Shown here: positions 45,781-55,081 of the stretch, one piece after another | Layout: every line of letters starts with the position of its first letter | How positions within the stretch are numbered: position 1 is the first letter of the stretch | Assembly (NCBI RefSeq): GCF_002156385.1 | Contig: NZ_MVJM01000002.1 | Coordinates: 466,921-530,920, forward strand | Length of the DNA: 64,000 bases | Direction: 5' to 3' | DNA from: Halalkalibacter urbisdiaboli | GTDB lineage: Bacteria; Bacillota; Bacilli; Bacillales; Bacillaceae_D | Notes under the pieces: generated by a model | Database searches by the model: none | What the model was told of the DNA's origin: nothing | What the model saw: the letters and a program-made list of their open reading frames with translations, nothing else | Program-made: the position numbers and the translations under genes

Positions 45781-46567
45781 GCGTAAACGACATGAAGAAT
45801 ATGTGCAATCATTAAAAAAGGAAAGGAAGATTGTTTTCACTGTTCAGCTCGGTATTCTCTTGATCTTCTTCACTCTATGGGAATTTGCTGCAAGGTTTCA
45901 CGTCATAGATCCACTACTCTTTAGCATGCCATCAAGAGTTTTCGGCCTTCTATATCATCGAATCATCGATGGAAGCTTATTGGCTCATACATCCATCACT
46001 CTCTTTGAAACAGTGTTAGGATTTTTACTTGGAACCTTACTCGGAACAATCATCGCAGCTATTTTATGGTGGTCACCATTTATTTCAAAAGTGATAGATC
46101 CTTATCTCGTCATTCTTAATTCAATGCCAAAGGTTGCGCTTGGTCCAATATTAATTGTTGGGTTAGGACCTGGTTTCACTTCTATTATTGCAATGGGCGT
46201 GCTCATCTCTATTATTATAACAACCCTTGTTGTTTACACCTCATTTAAGGAAGTTGATCATAATTATATTAAAGTCATGCAGACGTTCGGCGCTTCAAAA
46301 AAACAAACCTTTCAAAACGTAATATTACCAGCTTCAATTCCAACTATTATTTCTACATTAAAGGTGAATGTTGGTTTATCCTGGGTAGGAGTCATTGTCG
46401 GAGAGTTTTTAGTATCTAAGCAAGGTTTAGGCTATTTAATCATTAATGGCTTTCAAGTATTTAATTTCACACTTGTACTCATGAGCCTTATCGTTATAGC
46501 CGTGCTCGCAACCTTAATGTATAAAGGCGTCGAATTGCTTGAGCATAAATTAATGAAGCATTTTTAA
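45773..46567 (+). CDS. ytlD: YtlD, ABC transporter permease
   Basis: A 264-residue BPD_transp_1 permease with about six membrane spans. The EAA-like coupling segment is near [20 protein letters not shown], followed by [28 protein letters not shown]. It starts at a TTG overlapping ytlC; the ATG four bases downstream is out of frame. It forms the transmembrane channel of the YtlACD importer. A terminator follows immediately. Confidence 0.9.
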   Translation: MNERKRHEEYVQSLKKERKIVFTVQLGILLIFFTLWEFAARFHVIDPLLFSMPSRVFGLLYHRIIDGSLLAHTSITLFETVLGFLLGTLLGTIIAAILWWSPFISKVIDPYLVILNSMPKVALGPILIVGLGPGFTSIIAMGVLISIIITTLVVYTSFKEVDHNYIKVMQTFGASKKQTFQNVILPASIPTIISTLKVNVGLSWVGVIVGEFLVSKQGLGYLIINGFQVFNFTLVLMSLIVIAVLATLMYKGVELLEHKLMKHF

Positions 46568-46611
46568 AGACCACTGAAAAAAGGTAATATCGGCCTTTTT
46601 CAGTGGTCTTT
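46566..46611. terminator. Terminator after ytlD
   Basis: AAAGACCACTGAAAAAAGG, loop, CCTTTTTCAGTGGTCTTTT between convergent ytlD and ytkD. Confidence 0.9.
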
Positions 46612-47081
46612 TAAACAAGTTGCTTTTTCTTTAAGTAAGTAAGGCAATGTGTTAATACATCATCTTTCATAATGAAGCTAAAGCGCTTATCATTTTTCAA
46701 ATCATCTGGAAAATCTGATACTAAGACAGGACCTTCAGTTTCCAAATAACTTTCTCTCGGTTTCATTGTTTCGATCGTAGCAAAATAAATGCATTTTCCA
46801 AAACGCTTATTCATACAATGGACGACATACTGCCCAATATAGGAAAGAGAGGAAATTGTAGCTCCTGTTTCCTCTTCTACTTCACGGATCGCAGCTTCTT
46901 CAAGGGACTCCCCTTCCTCAACTTTGCCACCAGGAAACTCAAGCCCTCTCTCTTTATGCTTTGTTAAGAGATACCGCCCTTGGTAGACACAGATTATCCA
47001 TACATGCTTTGGTTTTAGTGTTAAAGACTGATCAAAAGTCAGTAATACTTTGCAACCTTGTTGATCCATAAATGTATACAT
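46611..47081 (-). CDS. ytkD: YtkD, NUDIX hydrolase
   Basis: A 156-residue NUDIX enzyme with the complete box GGKVEEGESLEEAA and REVEEETG (about residues 56-78). B. subtilis YtkD hydrolyses (deoxy)nucleoside triphosphates, including oxidised guanine nucleotides, protecting cells from mutagenic damage. I chose the ATG at 47081, giving the family length; GAAGGAG lies about 10 bases upstream. It is convergent with ytlD and close behind the MFS gene on the same strand. Confidence 0.88.
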   Translation of the reverse strand: MYTFMDQQGCKVLLTFDQSLTLKPKHVWIICVYQGRYLLTKHKERGLEFPGGKVEEGESLEEAAIREVEEETGATISSLSYIGQYVVHCMNKRFGKCIYFATIETMKPRESYLETEGPVLVSDFPDDLKNDKRFSFIMKDDVLTHCLTYLKKKQLV

Positions 47082-47147
47082 TGCTTTAACCGCTCCTTCT
47101 ATCTCTATACTAAGCAGTATACTCCCTTTTGCAAAGATTACCAACAG

Positions 47148-48359
47148 TTAACCCCAAGTTTGTTTCACCGTTTCTTCTGGTCTAATCATAAGAATCGTAA
47201 TGACAATCGCCAGTAAACAAATCAATGCATTGCTGGAAAACAAGAAAAAGTGTGAGCCTTTCATTAAAAAAGCAAACACAGGTGGACCAAGTGCTACACC
47301 TGCAAACCGCATGCTGCTGTAAAGAGACGTGATTGAGCCGCGCTGTTCTTTTTCGATTCCTTCAGTAACAAATGCATCTAGGCTAGGTAATGCAAAGCCT
47401 ATTCCAATTCCACTTACAAATAAAGCAGTAAGTAATACATAAATATCTTTCGAAAATGAGATCGAAAAAGTAGCAATTGTTAAAAGCAACAAACCAAGTA
47501 ATGTTATTTTCCTCATTTTCTGTTTATCCTGACCGATTGACTTTCCGGTTATATATGACGAACCACAAAGCGCTGCAAGCGGAATCGCTAAAATAATCCC
47601 CTTCTTCACGCCTTCTATTTGATAAGAATCTTCGAGCATCGTTGATAAGTAAAATAAAATCCCAAACAGAATAAACATACAAATTGTACCGACTGCGAAT
47701 ACAGCATATAGCCAACGTCCTTCTCGTTTAAACGTAACTTTAATTTTTTTTACAAATTCTTTAAATGCTAACGGCTTTTCTTTCAAAGGGGGGGACTTAA
47801 CTAAAAAAATAAGCAGTAAAATTGAAATAAAACAAAAAACAGGAATAGCAAAAAAAGGCATATACCAAATAATTGACGCTAAGAGCGCACCTAGTATCGG
47901 ACTTAATACTTTTCCAAAGGTGTTAGATGTCTCTATAATACCAAGTCCTCTACTGACATCCTTCTCACTTTTAAATAAATCACCTACTAATGGAAGGACA
48001 ATTGGTGCTGCACCAGCCGCTCCAATCCCTTGTAAAAATCGGCCAATAAGTAAAAGGTTGTAAGGATTTTCTGCATTCAAGCCTGCAAACCCTGAAATAA
48101 GCCCGCCGATTCCCGCTAAGATTAGACTTGGGATAATTACGCGCTTTCTTCCAATATGGTCGGAAATATAGCCTGCAATCGGAATACATAAAATCGCTAC
48201 AATCGAATAGACAGTAATGAGCATGCTCGCCTGAACAGAACTAATGCCTACCTCCTTTTCAATGATAGGAAGAACAGGGATTAACATTGAGTTTCCCAAT
48301 GTCATGACGAGAGGAATTGAAGCAATTGACAGGACGTCCCAATTTTTTTTCTCCTCCAT
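47148..48359 (-). CDS. MFS transporter (drug-efflux type)
   Basis: A 403-residue major facilitator with 12 spans. The N-terminal LGNSMLIPVLPIIEKEVGISS and motif A IAGYISDHIGRKRVI (between TM2 and TM3) are typical of the DHA1 drug-proton antiporters. Substrate is unknown. The ATG at 48359 follows AAGGAGGAAA; earlier in-frame codons lack a ribosome site. A strong hairpin before it ends the ywpF transcript, so it is transcribed from its own promoter. Confidence 0.88.
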   Translation of the reverse strand: MEEKKNWDVLSIASIPLVMTLGNSMLIPVLPIIEKEVGISSVQASMLITVYSIVAILCIPIAGYISDHIGRKRVIIPSLILAGIGGLISGFAGLNAENPYNLLLIGRFLQGIGAAGAAPIVLPLVGDLFKSEKDVSRGLGIIETSNTFGKVLSPILGALLASIIWYMPFFAIPVFCFISILLLIFLVKSPPLKEKPLAFKEFVKKIKVTFKREGRWLYAVFAVGTICMFILFGILFYLSTMLEDSYQIEGVKKGIILAIPLAALCGSSYITGKSIGQDKQKMRKITLLGLLLLTIATFSISFSKDIYVLLTALFVSGIGIGFALPSLDAFVTEGIEKEQRGSITSLYSSMRFAGVALGPPVFAFLMKGSHFFLFSSNALICLLAIVITILMIRPEETVKQTWG

Positions 48360-48440
48360 TTTTTTTCCTCCTTCATTACACCGATTCTTATCTAGTATGA
48401 GATGTCCAGTCCTTTCTATGCATTTGCTGCGCAACCAAAA

Positions 48441-48484
48441 AAAGGGTGAAGTAAGTGGTTTGCTTACCACTTACTTCACCCTTT
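48441..48484 (-). terminator. Terminator after ywpF
   Basis: AAAGGGTGAAGTAAGTGGT, short loop, ACCACTTACTTCACCCTTT: a 19-bp perfect stem directly after the ywpF stop codon. Confidence 0.9.
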
Positions 48485-48492
48485 GTCTTGTC

Positions 48493-48984
48493 TTAAACCA
48501 ATTGATATTTTCCACTTTCCTTTAGGAGCGTATAAACCTCGACAAGTGTTCGCTGTGAATAAACAGCAAGATCCTCTTTTCGATGTTTAAATTCATCAAA
48601 GAAAGCATCTCCAGAGAATCCTTCTTTTACAAGAGTTTCAACAACGTCCTCAATAATGTCATCTTTACGTAACACTAACTTTGCTTCAAGCAGTATACTG
48701 AAGTTTTCGCTAAGTTCTGTTATAGCTGAGACGGACGTAATCATAGCTGCTGGATGGTTTTCCTTACTTGTAATCACAACATCTACTAGAATATTTTGAT
48801 TATGTTCACGAACGTTTTCAAAATACATCTTATGCTCTTTTGAGACGACAGCATCAATGTACCAAGTCTGTTCTTTGTTTTCCAAGTTAATGATTAAGCC
48901 ATCTTTAACCGGAATCGGTTTATGAACGACCTCTCCTTCTTCCTTTTCAAGCAATGATAAAGAGTAAAGTCTAAATGTTTTCAC
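48493..48984 (-). CDS. ywpF: YwpF-like protein
   Basis: A 163-residue cytoplasmic protein whose start, MKTFRLYSLSLLEKEEG (from GTG), and following IPVKDGLIINLENKEQTWYIDAVV resemble B. subtilis YwpF. Its C-terminus is longer than the 136-residue YwpF, ending in RTLVEVYTLLKESGKY. The function is not known. The GTG at 48984 follows GGAGGAC by about 8 bases. A further 52 in-frame codons upstream are unlikely to be translated. Confidence 0.72.
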   Translation of the reverse strand: MKTFRLYSLSLLEKEEGEVVHKPIPVKDGLIINLENKEQTWYIDAVVSKEHKMYFENVREHNQNILVDVVITSKENHPAAMITSVSAITELSENFSILLEAKLVLRKDDIIEDVVETLVKEGFSGDAFFDEFKHRKEDLAVYSQRTLVEVYTLLKESGKYQLV

Positions 48985-49126
48985 GAGGCTTGTCCTCCTT
49001 TTTGTGATTCCATTACTTACATTAAACCACAACTCATCCAAATGAACAAAATGAAAAAACAGCTTTCCTCCTTTTTCTGAAGCGTTCGAAGCGATTGACC
49101 TTTCATTCGCTTCCTTTCCAGACAAA

Positions 49127-49168
49127 AAAAGAGGCACCATAAAGGGAATTTCCCTTTTGATACCTCCT
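49127..49168 (-). terminator. Terminator after the 48-residue ORF
   Basis: Minus strand GAGGTATCAAAAGGGA, loop, TCCCTTTATGGTGCCTC and TTTTTTTGTC: a long stem with a few G-U pairs and a strong T-run. Confidence 0.85.
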
Positions 49169-49182
49169 CAAGATAGCCCCAA

Positions 49183-49329
49183 TTATGAGCTTTTCATCTG
49201 TTGAAATAGTGATTCATATTGCTTTTCTTGAACCCATTGAATAAGTTCCACTTCTTTTCCAGTCAATTCTCTGCCAAGTTTACTTGTACATTCACTTACG
49301 AGCTCTTGATATAAATTTTCAACTGCCAT
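49183..49329 (-). CDS. Small protein of 48 residues, unknown
   Basis: The frame MAVENLYQELVSECTSKLG, continuing with ELTGKEVELIQWVQEKQ and ending in QQMKSS, is amphipathic and helical. AAGGAGAC lies 11 bases before the ATG, and a clear terminator follows the stop. It lies downstream of the Sda-like gene. Not recognised, but ribosome site and terminator support expression. Confidence 0.6.
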   Translation of the reverse strand: MAVENLYQELVSECTSKLGRELTGKEVELIQWVQEKQYESLFQQMKSS

Positions 49330-49454
49330 TTAGTAAATGTCTCCTTCTTCGCAAATCTATACTTTGTTCTAATCTATTCTCTAACGCCTCAAGTTATTCG
49401 TATCAAGTTAGTATTTCGATGTTTAATTTCGATTTCCTGCTATCATTAAAAAAA

Positions 49455-49616
49455 TCAGCAAATACTCATTAGAACTTTATGACTTCTTTCGAGTTCGGGT
49501 GTAAGGTTTCGACAATGAAGCTCTTCTAAAAGCATGTCAATAAAATCCTGCTCTAATCGTAACTCTTTTGCTCTAAAATAGGCTTCAATTAACACTTCAT
49601 TACTCAACATATCCAT
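49455..49616 (-). CDS. sda: Sda-like sporulation histidine kinase inhibitor
   Basis: A 53-residue protein: MDMLSNEVLIEAYFRAKELR, then LEQDFIDMLLEELHCRNL. It aligns along its length with B. subtilis Sda, including LS-E-LIE-YF-A and DFI-L, the helical hairpin that binds KinA/KinB and blocks sporulation when replication is disturbed. The C-terminal tail (TPELERSHKVLMSIC) is longer. It starts 33 bases after the malY stop and likely shares its transcript, unlike the DnaA-controlled sda of B. subtilis. A second sda elsewhere in the genome cannot be excluded. Confidence 0.8.
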   Translation of the reverse strand: MDMLSNEVLIEAYFRAKELRLEQDFIDMLLEELHCRNLTPELERSHKVLMSIC

Positions 49617-49649
49617 TTCCGTTCCCCCAACACGCTCTTGTTTCTTATT

Positions 49650-50825
49650 TTAAAAACGCTTCTCATAAGCCGCCCTCATTCGATTCAACCCTTCTTGTAA
49701 AATCGATCGCGGACATGCCAAATTCATACGTTCAAAATTACTTCCTTCTTCACCAAACATCGGCCCATGATTTAAGGCTACTTGCGCTTCTTCAATTAAC
49801 CACTTTTTTCGTTCGGCATCCGTTAAACCTAACTCAGAGCAATCGAGCCATAGCAAATAGGTACCCTCTGGTTGGATTGGTTTAATTTTAGGCATTTTCG
49901 CTTCAATAAACTCAACAACCATTTGATAATTTTTTTGTACATAGTCCATTAACTCTTCTAACCAAGCTTCACCATGTCGGTAAGCAGCTTCCGTTGCTAT
50001 TTCTGCAAAGCTATTAAGAGAGTTCATAAATGTCCCTGCAAGGAAATTCTTTAATTTTCGTCTTAACTCTAAGTTTTCAACAACAACGTAGGATGTTTGT
50101 ATTCCTGCTAAATTAAATGTTTTACTTGGAGCTAAGCATGTAAATGTTCGTTCTGCCATTTCTTTGTCAACAGAGGCGAAAGGAACATGAGAATACCCAT
50201 CATATAATAAATCCGCATGAATCTCATCCGAAATCACAAATAGGTTATGTTTTTTACAAACGGCTGCTAAAGCCTCTAGCTCAGCTCTTGACCAAACCCG
50301 ACCACCTGGATTATGAGGGTGACAAAGGATAAGCATTTTCGTCTTCTCGGTAATAACAGACTCTAACTGGTTTAAGTCCATTTCATATTTTTCCCCATTG
50401 AAATGGAGTGGATTTTTGACTAACACACGATCGTTCTTCTTAATCACATCATAAAATGGGTAGTAGACCGGTGTTTGAATAATGATTTCATCCTGCTTCT
50501 CCGTAAAAGCCTGTATAATATGACTTAACGTTGGAACAACCCCAGGTGTATAAATAAACGAGCTTGGGTCAACCTTCCAATGATAACGTCTTTCTAACCA
50601 ACTCTTTACGGCCTCATCGACTGAAGGCGAATGAGCTTGATAACCAAAAACCCCATGATCAATTTTTTCCTTTAAAGCATCTAAAACCGCTTGCGGTGCT
50701 TGGAAATCCATATCAGCAACCCACATCGGCCAAAGATCTTCTGCTCCAAATCGTTCTTTTAACATATCCCATTTCATTGAGGAGGTTCCTTTTCTCTCAA
50801 TGACTTTGTCGAATAACTCACTCAT
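49650..50825 (-). CDS. patB: MalY/PatB-type cystathionine beta-lyase aminotransferase-fold protein
   Basis: A 391-residue fold-type I PLP enzyme. Visible are LWPMWVADMDFQAP, TPGVVPTLSHIIQAFT, LCHPHNPGGRVW, VISDEIHADLLYDG and the cofactor lysine region CLAPSKTFNLAGIQTSYV. This is the PatB/MalY branch, C-S lyases that cleave cystathionine or related sulfur compounds. Cleavage would supply homocysteine for methionine synthesis. The ATG is preceded by GAAAGGACG at a rather long distance. Confidence 0.88.
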   Translation of the reverse strand: MSELFDKVIERKGTSSMKWDMLKERFGAEDLWPMWVADMDFQAPQAVLDALKEKIDHGVFGYQAHSPSVDEAVKSWLERRYHWKVDPSSFIYTPGVVPTLSHIIQAFTEKQDEIIIQTPVYYPFYDVIKKNDRVLVKNPLHFNGEKYEMDLNQLESVITEKTKMLILCHPHNPGGRVWSRAELEALAAVCKKHNLFVISDEIHADLLYDGYSHVPFASVDKEMAERTFTCLAPSKTFNLAGIQTSYVVVENLELRRKLKNFLAGTFMNSLNSFAEIATEAAYRHGEAWLEELMDYVQKNYQMVVEFIEAKMPKIKPIQPEGTYLLWLDCSELGLTDAERKKWLIEEAQVALNHGPMFGEEGSNFERMNLACPRSILQEGLNRMRAAYEKRF

Positions 50826-50986
50826 GCATGTACACGTCCTTTCTAAAAGAAACCGAACCGTCTCTATCGATTATATAAGCCCTTTTCTCGTATCGCCGTT
50901 CATTATAATGCCCTTCTATATATTACATCAACCTCTATACGATTCCTTCCGTTTATCGAAATTTGTTCGTATTTAGGTACAAAGAA

Positions 50987-51949
50987 CTAACCTTGGGAAG
51001 GCACTTGTGTTTTTAAAGGCTGAGCGGCTAAACCTAACAGAACATTTTCTACTGCTAACTTAGCCATCTCCATTCTCGTTTGAATAGACGCACTTCCGAT
51101 ATGTGGAACAGCGGTAACGTTCTTTAACTTTAAAAGAGGATGCTTTGAAGTAATCGGTTCGTTCTCGAAAACATCCAATCCAGCTGCGTAAATCTCTTGG
51201 TTAACTAAGGCCTCATACAGCTCTGCCTCATCAACGTTCGTTCCACGAGACGTATTAATAAAAACAGCTGTTTTTTTCATTTTTGCAAATTGTTCCTTTC
51301 CGATCATTCGATACGTGTCAGGCGTTGAAGGTGCAAGTAATACAATAAAATCAGACCGCTCAAGCAGTTCGTCAAGGGAACAATAAGTTGCTGATACCTC
51401 CCTTTCAGCCTCACTATGTCGGCTTCGGTTATGATAAAGAACATTCATCGAGAATCCTTTCGCTCTCCTCGCGACACTTAATCCAATCCGGCCCATGCCG
51501 ATAATGCCAATCGTTGCCCCGTAAACCTGTTGACCTGTTAATAAAAATGGAGACCAGCTCGCCCATTTATCCTCACGAATTAGTTCTACCCCTTCGACAA
51601 GTCTTCTCGCTGATGCAAGGAGTAATGAAAAGGTTAAATCAGCCGTTGCTTCGGTTAAAACGCCTGGTGTATGACCGATAGCAATCCCCCGCTTCGTCGC
51701 CTCTTCTACATCGATATTGTCAAAACCGACAGCCATTGTACTAATAACCTTCAGTTTAGTTGCCCGTTCTAGTAACTCTTTATCAATCGCATCCGATAAA
51801 TTAGTTAATAGACCATCAGCATCTTCTATCTCTAATAATAACCGTTCACGAGGCATCGGTTCATCTTCCTTATCCCAGACGACAACCTGAACATTCGAAA
51901 ATAAGTCGATAATTTCGTTTGGAAGCTTTCGCGTTACAACAACCTTCAT
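50987..51949 (-). CDS. D-isomer-specific 2-hydroxyacid dehydrogenase (glyoxylate/hydroxypyruvate type)
   Basis: A 320-residue NAD(P)-dependent enzyme with TIGIIGMGRIGLSVARRAKG (dinucleotide binding), FINTSRGTNVDEAEL (Arg region), VFENEPI (Glu) and VPHIGSAS (catalytic His). This pattern belongs to glyoxylate/hydroxypyruvate reductase-like D-2-hydroxyacid dehydrogenases. The exact substrate is not visible. The ATG at 51949 follows GGAGCAATG; a GTG one codon earlier is also in frame. Confidence 0.88.
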   Translation of the reverse strand: MKVVVTRKLPNEIIDLFSNVQVVVWDKEDEPMPRERLLLEIEDADGLLTNLSDAIDKELLERATKLKVISTMAVGFDNIDVEEATKRGIAIGHTPGVLTEATADLTFSLLLASARRLVEGVELIREDKWASWSPFLLTGQQVYGATIGIIGMGRIGLSVARRAKGFSMNVLYHNRSRHSEAEREVSATYCSLDELLERSDFIVLLAPSTPDTYRMIGKEQFAKMKKTAVFINTSRGTNVDEAELYEALVNQEIYAAGLDVFENEPITSKHPLLKLKNVTAVPHIGSASIQTRMEMAKLAVENVLLGLAAQPLKTQVPSQG

Positions 51950-52110
51950 CACATTGCTCCTTCCTCTTTCGAACTCTATTTAACATCGTACAAAAGAATT
52001 TCCCATTTTTCCACTTTCATGATTATTTTCCAAACAGACGTAGCATGAGAGTTGTGGTAAGATGAGGATGGTAAAAGGAATAGGTATTTTGTTAAAGAAA
52101 GGTGTTTTCA

Positions 52111-53664
52111 ATGAGTATCTTATCTGTCAAAAATCTTAGTCATGGGTTCGGCGATCGCGCGATTTTCCATGATGTTTCGTTTAGATTATTAAAAGGGGAG
52201 CATATTGGACTTATTGGTGCAAATGGAGAAGGTAAGTCCACCTTTATGAATATTATTACTGGAAAGCTTATGCCAGACGAAGGAAAAGTTGAATGGTCAA
52301 AAAAGGTGCGTGTCGGTTACCTAGATCAGCACACAGTCCTTGAACGCGGGATGACGATGCGTGATGTATTAAAGAGCGCATTCCAGTATATGTTTGACCT
52401 CGAAGCTGAGATGACAGCCATGTACGATAAAATGGCGGATGTTACCCCAGAAGAGCTTGAAAAACTGCTAGAAGAAGTTGGTATCATTCAAGATACATTA
52501 ACGAATAATGATTTTTATGTGATCGATGCCAAAGTTGAAGAAATCGCTCGTGGACTCGGTTTAGATGAAGTTGGGTTAGATAAGGATGTTGAGGACTTAA
52601 GCGGTGGCCAACGGACAAAGGTTCTTCTTGCAAAGCTTTTATTAGAGAAGCCAGACATCCTTTTATTGGACGAGCCAACAAACTACCTTGATGAACAGCA
52701 TATTGAATGGCTGAAGCGTTACTTACAGGAATATGAAAATGCTTTTATTCTCATTTCTCATGATATTCCGTTTTTAAATAGTGTGATTAATCTCATTTAT
52801 CATATGGAAAATCAAGAGCTTAATCGTTACGTTGGCGATTATGATCACTTTTTAGAGGTTCATGAAATGAAAAAGCAACAGCTTGAAGCAGCTTATAAAA
52901 AGCAGCAACAAGAAATCTCTCAATTAAAGGATTTTGTTGCTCGAAATAAAGCCCGTGTTTCCACGCGTAATATGGCGATGTCCCGCCAAAAGAAGCTTGA
53001 TAAAATGGAAGTTATCGAGCTTGCAAAAGAAAAACCAAAGCCAGAATTTCATTTTAAAGAAGCTCGAACACCGAGTAAATTGATCTTTGAGACGAAGGAC
53101 CTTGTGATAGGATATGAGGAGCCATTATCAAAGCCATTGAACTTACGAATGGAGCGCGGACAAAAAATCGCGCTAGTCGGTGCAAACGGAATCGGAAAAT
53201 CAACACTATTAAAAAGTATACTAGGCTTAAATCCTCCCGTTTCTGGCTCGATAGAACGTGGCGAATACCAGGAAGTTGGCTACTTTGAGCAGGAAGCGAA
53301 AGACTCGAATAACACTTGTATCGAGGAAGTATGGCAAGCCTTCCCTTCCTATAATCAGGCGGAAATTCGTGCAGCATTAGCCAAGTGTGGCTTAACAACG
53401 AAGCATATTGAAAGTAAAATTGTCGTTCTAAGTGGAGGAGAAAAAGCAAAGGTACGACTTTGTAAACTGATTAACCGCGAGACGAATATCCTGGTGCTTG
53501 ATGAGCCAACAAACCATTTAGATGTTGATGCTAAAGATGAGCTTAAACGTGCGCTTCAGAGCTACAAAGGAAGCATCCTTCTCATCTCCCATGAACCAGA
53601 GTTCTATCAAGACGTTGTAACAGACATTTGGAATTGTGAATCTTGGACCACAAAGCTAGTTTAA
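52111..53664 (+). CDS. ABC-F family ATPase (YbiT-like)
   Basis: A 517-residue soluble protein with two ABC domains and no membrane span. Domain 1: GANGEGKST, DLSGGQRTKVLLAKLLL, LLLDEPTNYLD. Domain 2: GANGIGKST, LSGGEKAKVRLCKL, LVLDEPTNHLD. A charged linker (KKQQLEAAYKKQQQEISQL) lies between. ABC-F proteins act on the ribosome E site; some give antibiotic resistance and others tune translation. This one resembles the housekeeping YbiT-type group. The ATG at 52111 follows AAAGGTG. Confidence 0.9.
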   Translation: MSILSVKNLSHGFGDRAIFHDVSFRLLKGEHIGLIGANGEGKSTFMNIITGKLMPDEGKVEWSKKVRVGYLDQHTVLERGMTMRDVLKSAFQYMFDLEAEMTAMYDKMADVTPEELEKLLEEVGIIQDTLTNNDFYVIDAKVEEIARGLGLDEVGLDKDVEDLSGGQRTKVLLAKLLLEKPDILLLDEPTNYLDEQHIEWLKRYLQEYENAFILISHDIPFLNSVINLIYHMENQELNRYVGDYDHFLEVHEMKKQQLEAAYKKQQQEISQLKDFVARNKARVSTRNMAMSRQKKLDKMEVIELAKEKPKPEFHFKEARTPSKLIFETKDLVIGYEEPLSKPLNLRMERGQKIALVGANGIGKSTLLKSILGLNPPVSGSIERGEYQEVGYFEQEAKDSNNTCIEEVWQAFPSYNQAEIRAALAKCGLTTKHIESKIVVLSGGEKAKVRLCKLINRETNILVLDEPTNHLDVDAKDELKRALQSYKGSILLISHEPEFYQDVVTDIWNCESWTTKLV

Positions 53665-53689
53665 GTTAAAACCCATTTTACAAAAAGCA

Positions 53690-53820
53690 ACTTCCCTCAC
53701 TAGAGAGCACTAAAAAAAATCTTTTACGTTGCTCGCCAAACTATGAGAAAACCGCTCATAGTGAGGCCGCTGATAAGGAAACCCACCCTTTTCAGCGACC
53801 TTCACTGGTGAGTTGCTTTT
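53690..53820. repeat. Composite intergenic hairpin repeat, copy 2 (inverted)
   Basis: This region between the ABC-F gene and purT contains ACTATGAG AAAACCG CTCATAGT (53740-53762), the reverse complement of the CTATGAG-CGGTTTTCTCATAG hairpin in the other copies. It is flanked by a CGCTGA/TCAGCG hairpin and by GAGTTGCTTTTTTT. It probably provides a terminator for both flanking genes. Confidence 0.75.
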
Positions 53821-53828
53821 TTTATCCT

Positions 53829-55010
53829 CTAACCGTTATAGACGATTTTTACTTTTTCTGCTGCTTCTTTTGCTTTTTCGTTTGCAACTTCAACTGTTTC
53901 AGCCGTACTAAGCGTTACCGCCATACGACGGCCAATCTTTGTCTCGGGCTTACCGAACAGACGAACCTCTGTATTAGGTACTGCTAATGCTTCTCCAATT
54001 CCTGTAACTTGATACGTCTTACTTTCCTCCCAAGCCTTTATGGCATGACTTGCTCCTGGTGTATGTAGCACAATCTCTGTAATTGGAAATCCTAAAATCG
54101 CACGAACATGCAAAGCAAACTCAGATAGATTTTGAGTTGCTAGTGTCACCATTCCCGTATCATGTGGGCGAGGAGAGACTTCACTAAAGTAAACCTTATC
54201 CTTTGTTAGAAATAATTCTACACCAAATAAGCCATAGCCGCCTAGCTCATCCGTGATTGTTTTTGCAATCTGTTCTGCTTCTTGAATTTGCTCTGTACTC
54301 ATTTGATGTGGCTGCCACGACTGGATATAGTCACCGTCCTTTTGGATGTGGCCAATTGCTGGGCAATACGCAGTCCCCGATACTGAACGAACCGTTAATA
54401 ACGTTATTTCTGAATCGAAATGAATAAATTGTTCAACAATGACACGGGTACTTTTTCCGCGAGCACCATCAAGTGCAATTTGCCAAGACGTTTCAACATC
54501 GTCAAAGGTATGACAAAGACTTTGTCCTTTTCCTGAAGAGCTCATCAATGGTTTAATCACACAAGGTGTTCCAATTTTATTTACCGCCTCTTTTAATTCC
54601 TCTAAAGAATTAGCGAACTCATATTGAGCTGTTGGCAACCCTAACTTCTCGTTCGCTAGTCTTCGAATGCCTTCACGGTCCATCGTTAACTTTGTAGCGG
54701 ATGCAGTTGGTACGACATGATACCCTTCCTTTTCTAAATCAACTAGCACCTGTGTTTGAATCGCTTCAACTTCTGGAACGATGAAATCAGGCTTTTCCTT
54801 TTCAATTACATTACGTAACTGCTGTTCATTTAGCATGTCTACTACATGATATCGATGAGCAACCTGCATGGCAGGCGCATGTTCGTAGCGGTCAACAGCG
54901 ACCGTTTCAACTCCAAGTCTCTGAGCCTCGATAATTACTTCTTTTCCTAACTCCCCTGAGCCTAATAGCAATAACTTTTTTGCTTGTGTAGTAAATGGCG
55001 CACCTTGCAC
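53829..55010 (-). CDS. purT: Formate-dependent phosphoribosylglycinamide formyltransferase PurT
   Basis: A 393-residue ATP-grasp enzyme. N-terminal [13 protein letters not shown], middle [20 protein letters not shown]-grasp [13 protein letters not shown] and [17 protein letters not shown], and Mg site [16 protein letters not shown]. It formylates GAR with formate and ATP in purine synthesis, which complements PurU, whose product is formate. It starts at a GTG preceded by GGGGGAAC. It is 71 bases downstream of the SDR gene on the same strand. Confidence 0.95.
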   Translation of the reverse strand: MQGAPFTTQAKKLLLLGSGELGKEVIIEAQRLGVETVAVDRYEHAPAMQVAHRYHVVDMLNEQQLRNVIEKEKPDFIVPEVEAIQTQVLVDLEKEGYHVVPTASATKLTMDREGIRRLANEKLGLPTAQYEFANSLEELKEAVNKIGTPCVIKPLMSSSGKGQSLCHTFDDVETSWQIALDGARGKSTRVIVEQFIHFDSEITLLTVRSVSGTAYCPAIGHIQKDGDYIQSWQPHQMSTEQIQEAEQIAKTITDELGGYGLFGVELFLTKDKVYFSEVSPRPHDTGMVTLATQNLSEFALHVRAILGFPITEIVLHTPGASHAIKAWEESKTYQVTGIGEALAVPNTEVRLFGKPETKIGRRMAVTLSTAETVEVANEKAKEAAEKVKIVYNG

Positions 55011-55081
55011 GACTCGTTCCCCCTAGTTTACATTGTGAATTCCATTCCATCTTAGCATAAAATCCCACTAACCGTAATTGA

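Noticed and set aside
55011-55081. PurBox operator upstream of purT
   Set aside because: The short gap to the SDR gene shows no CCGAA-N-TTCGG-type pair.
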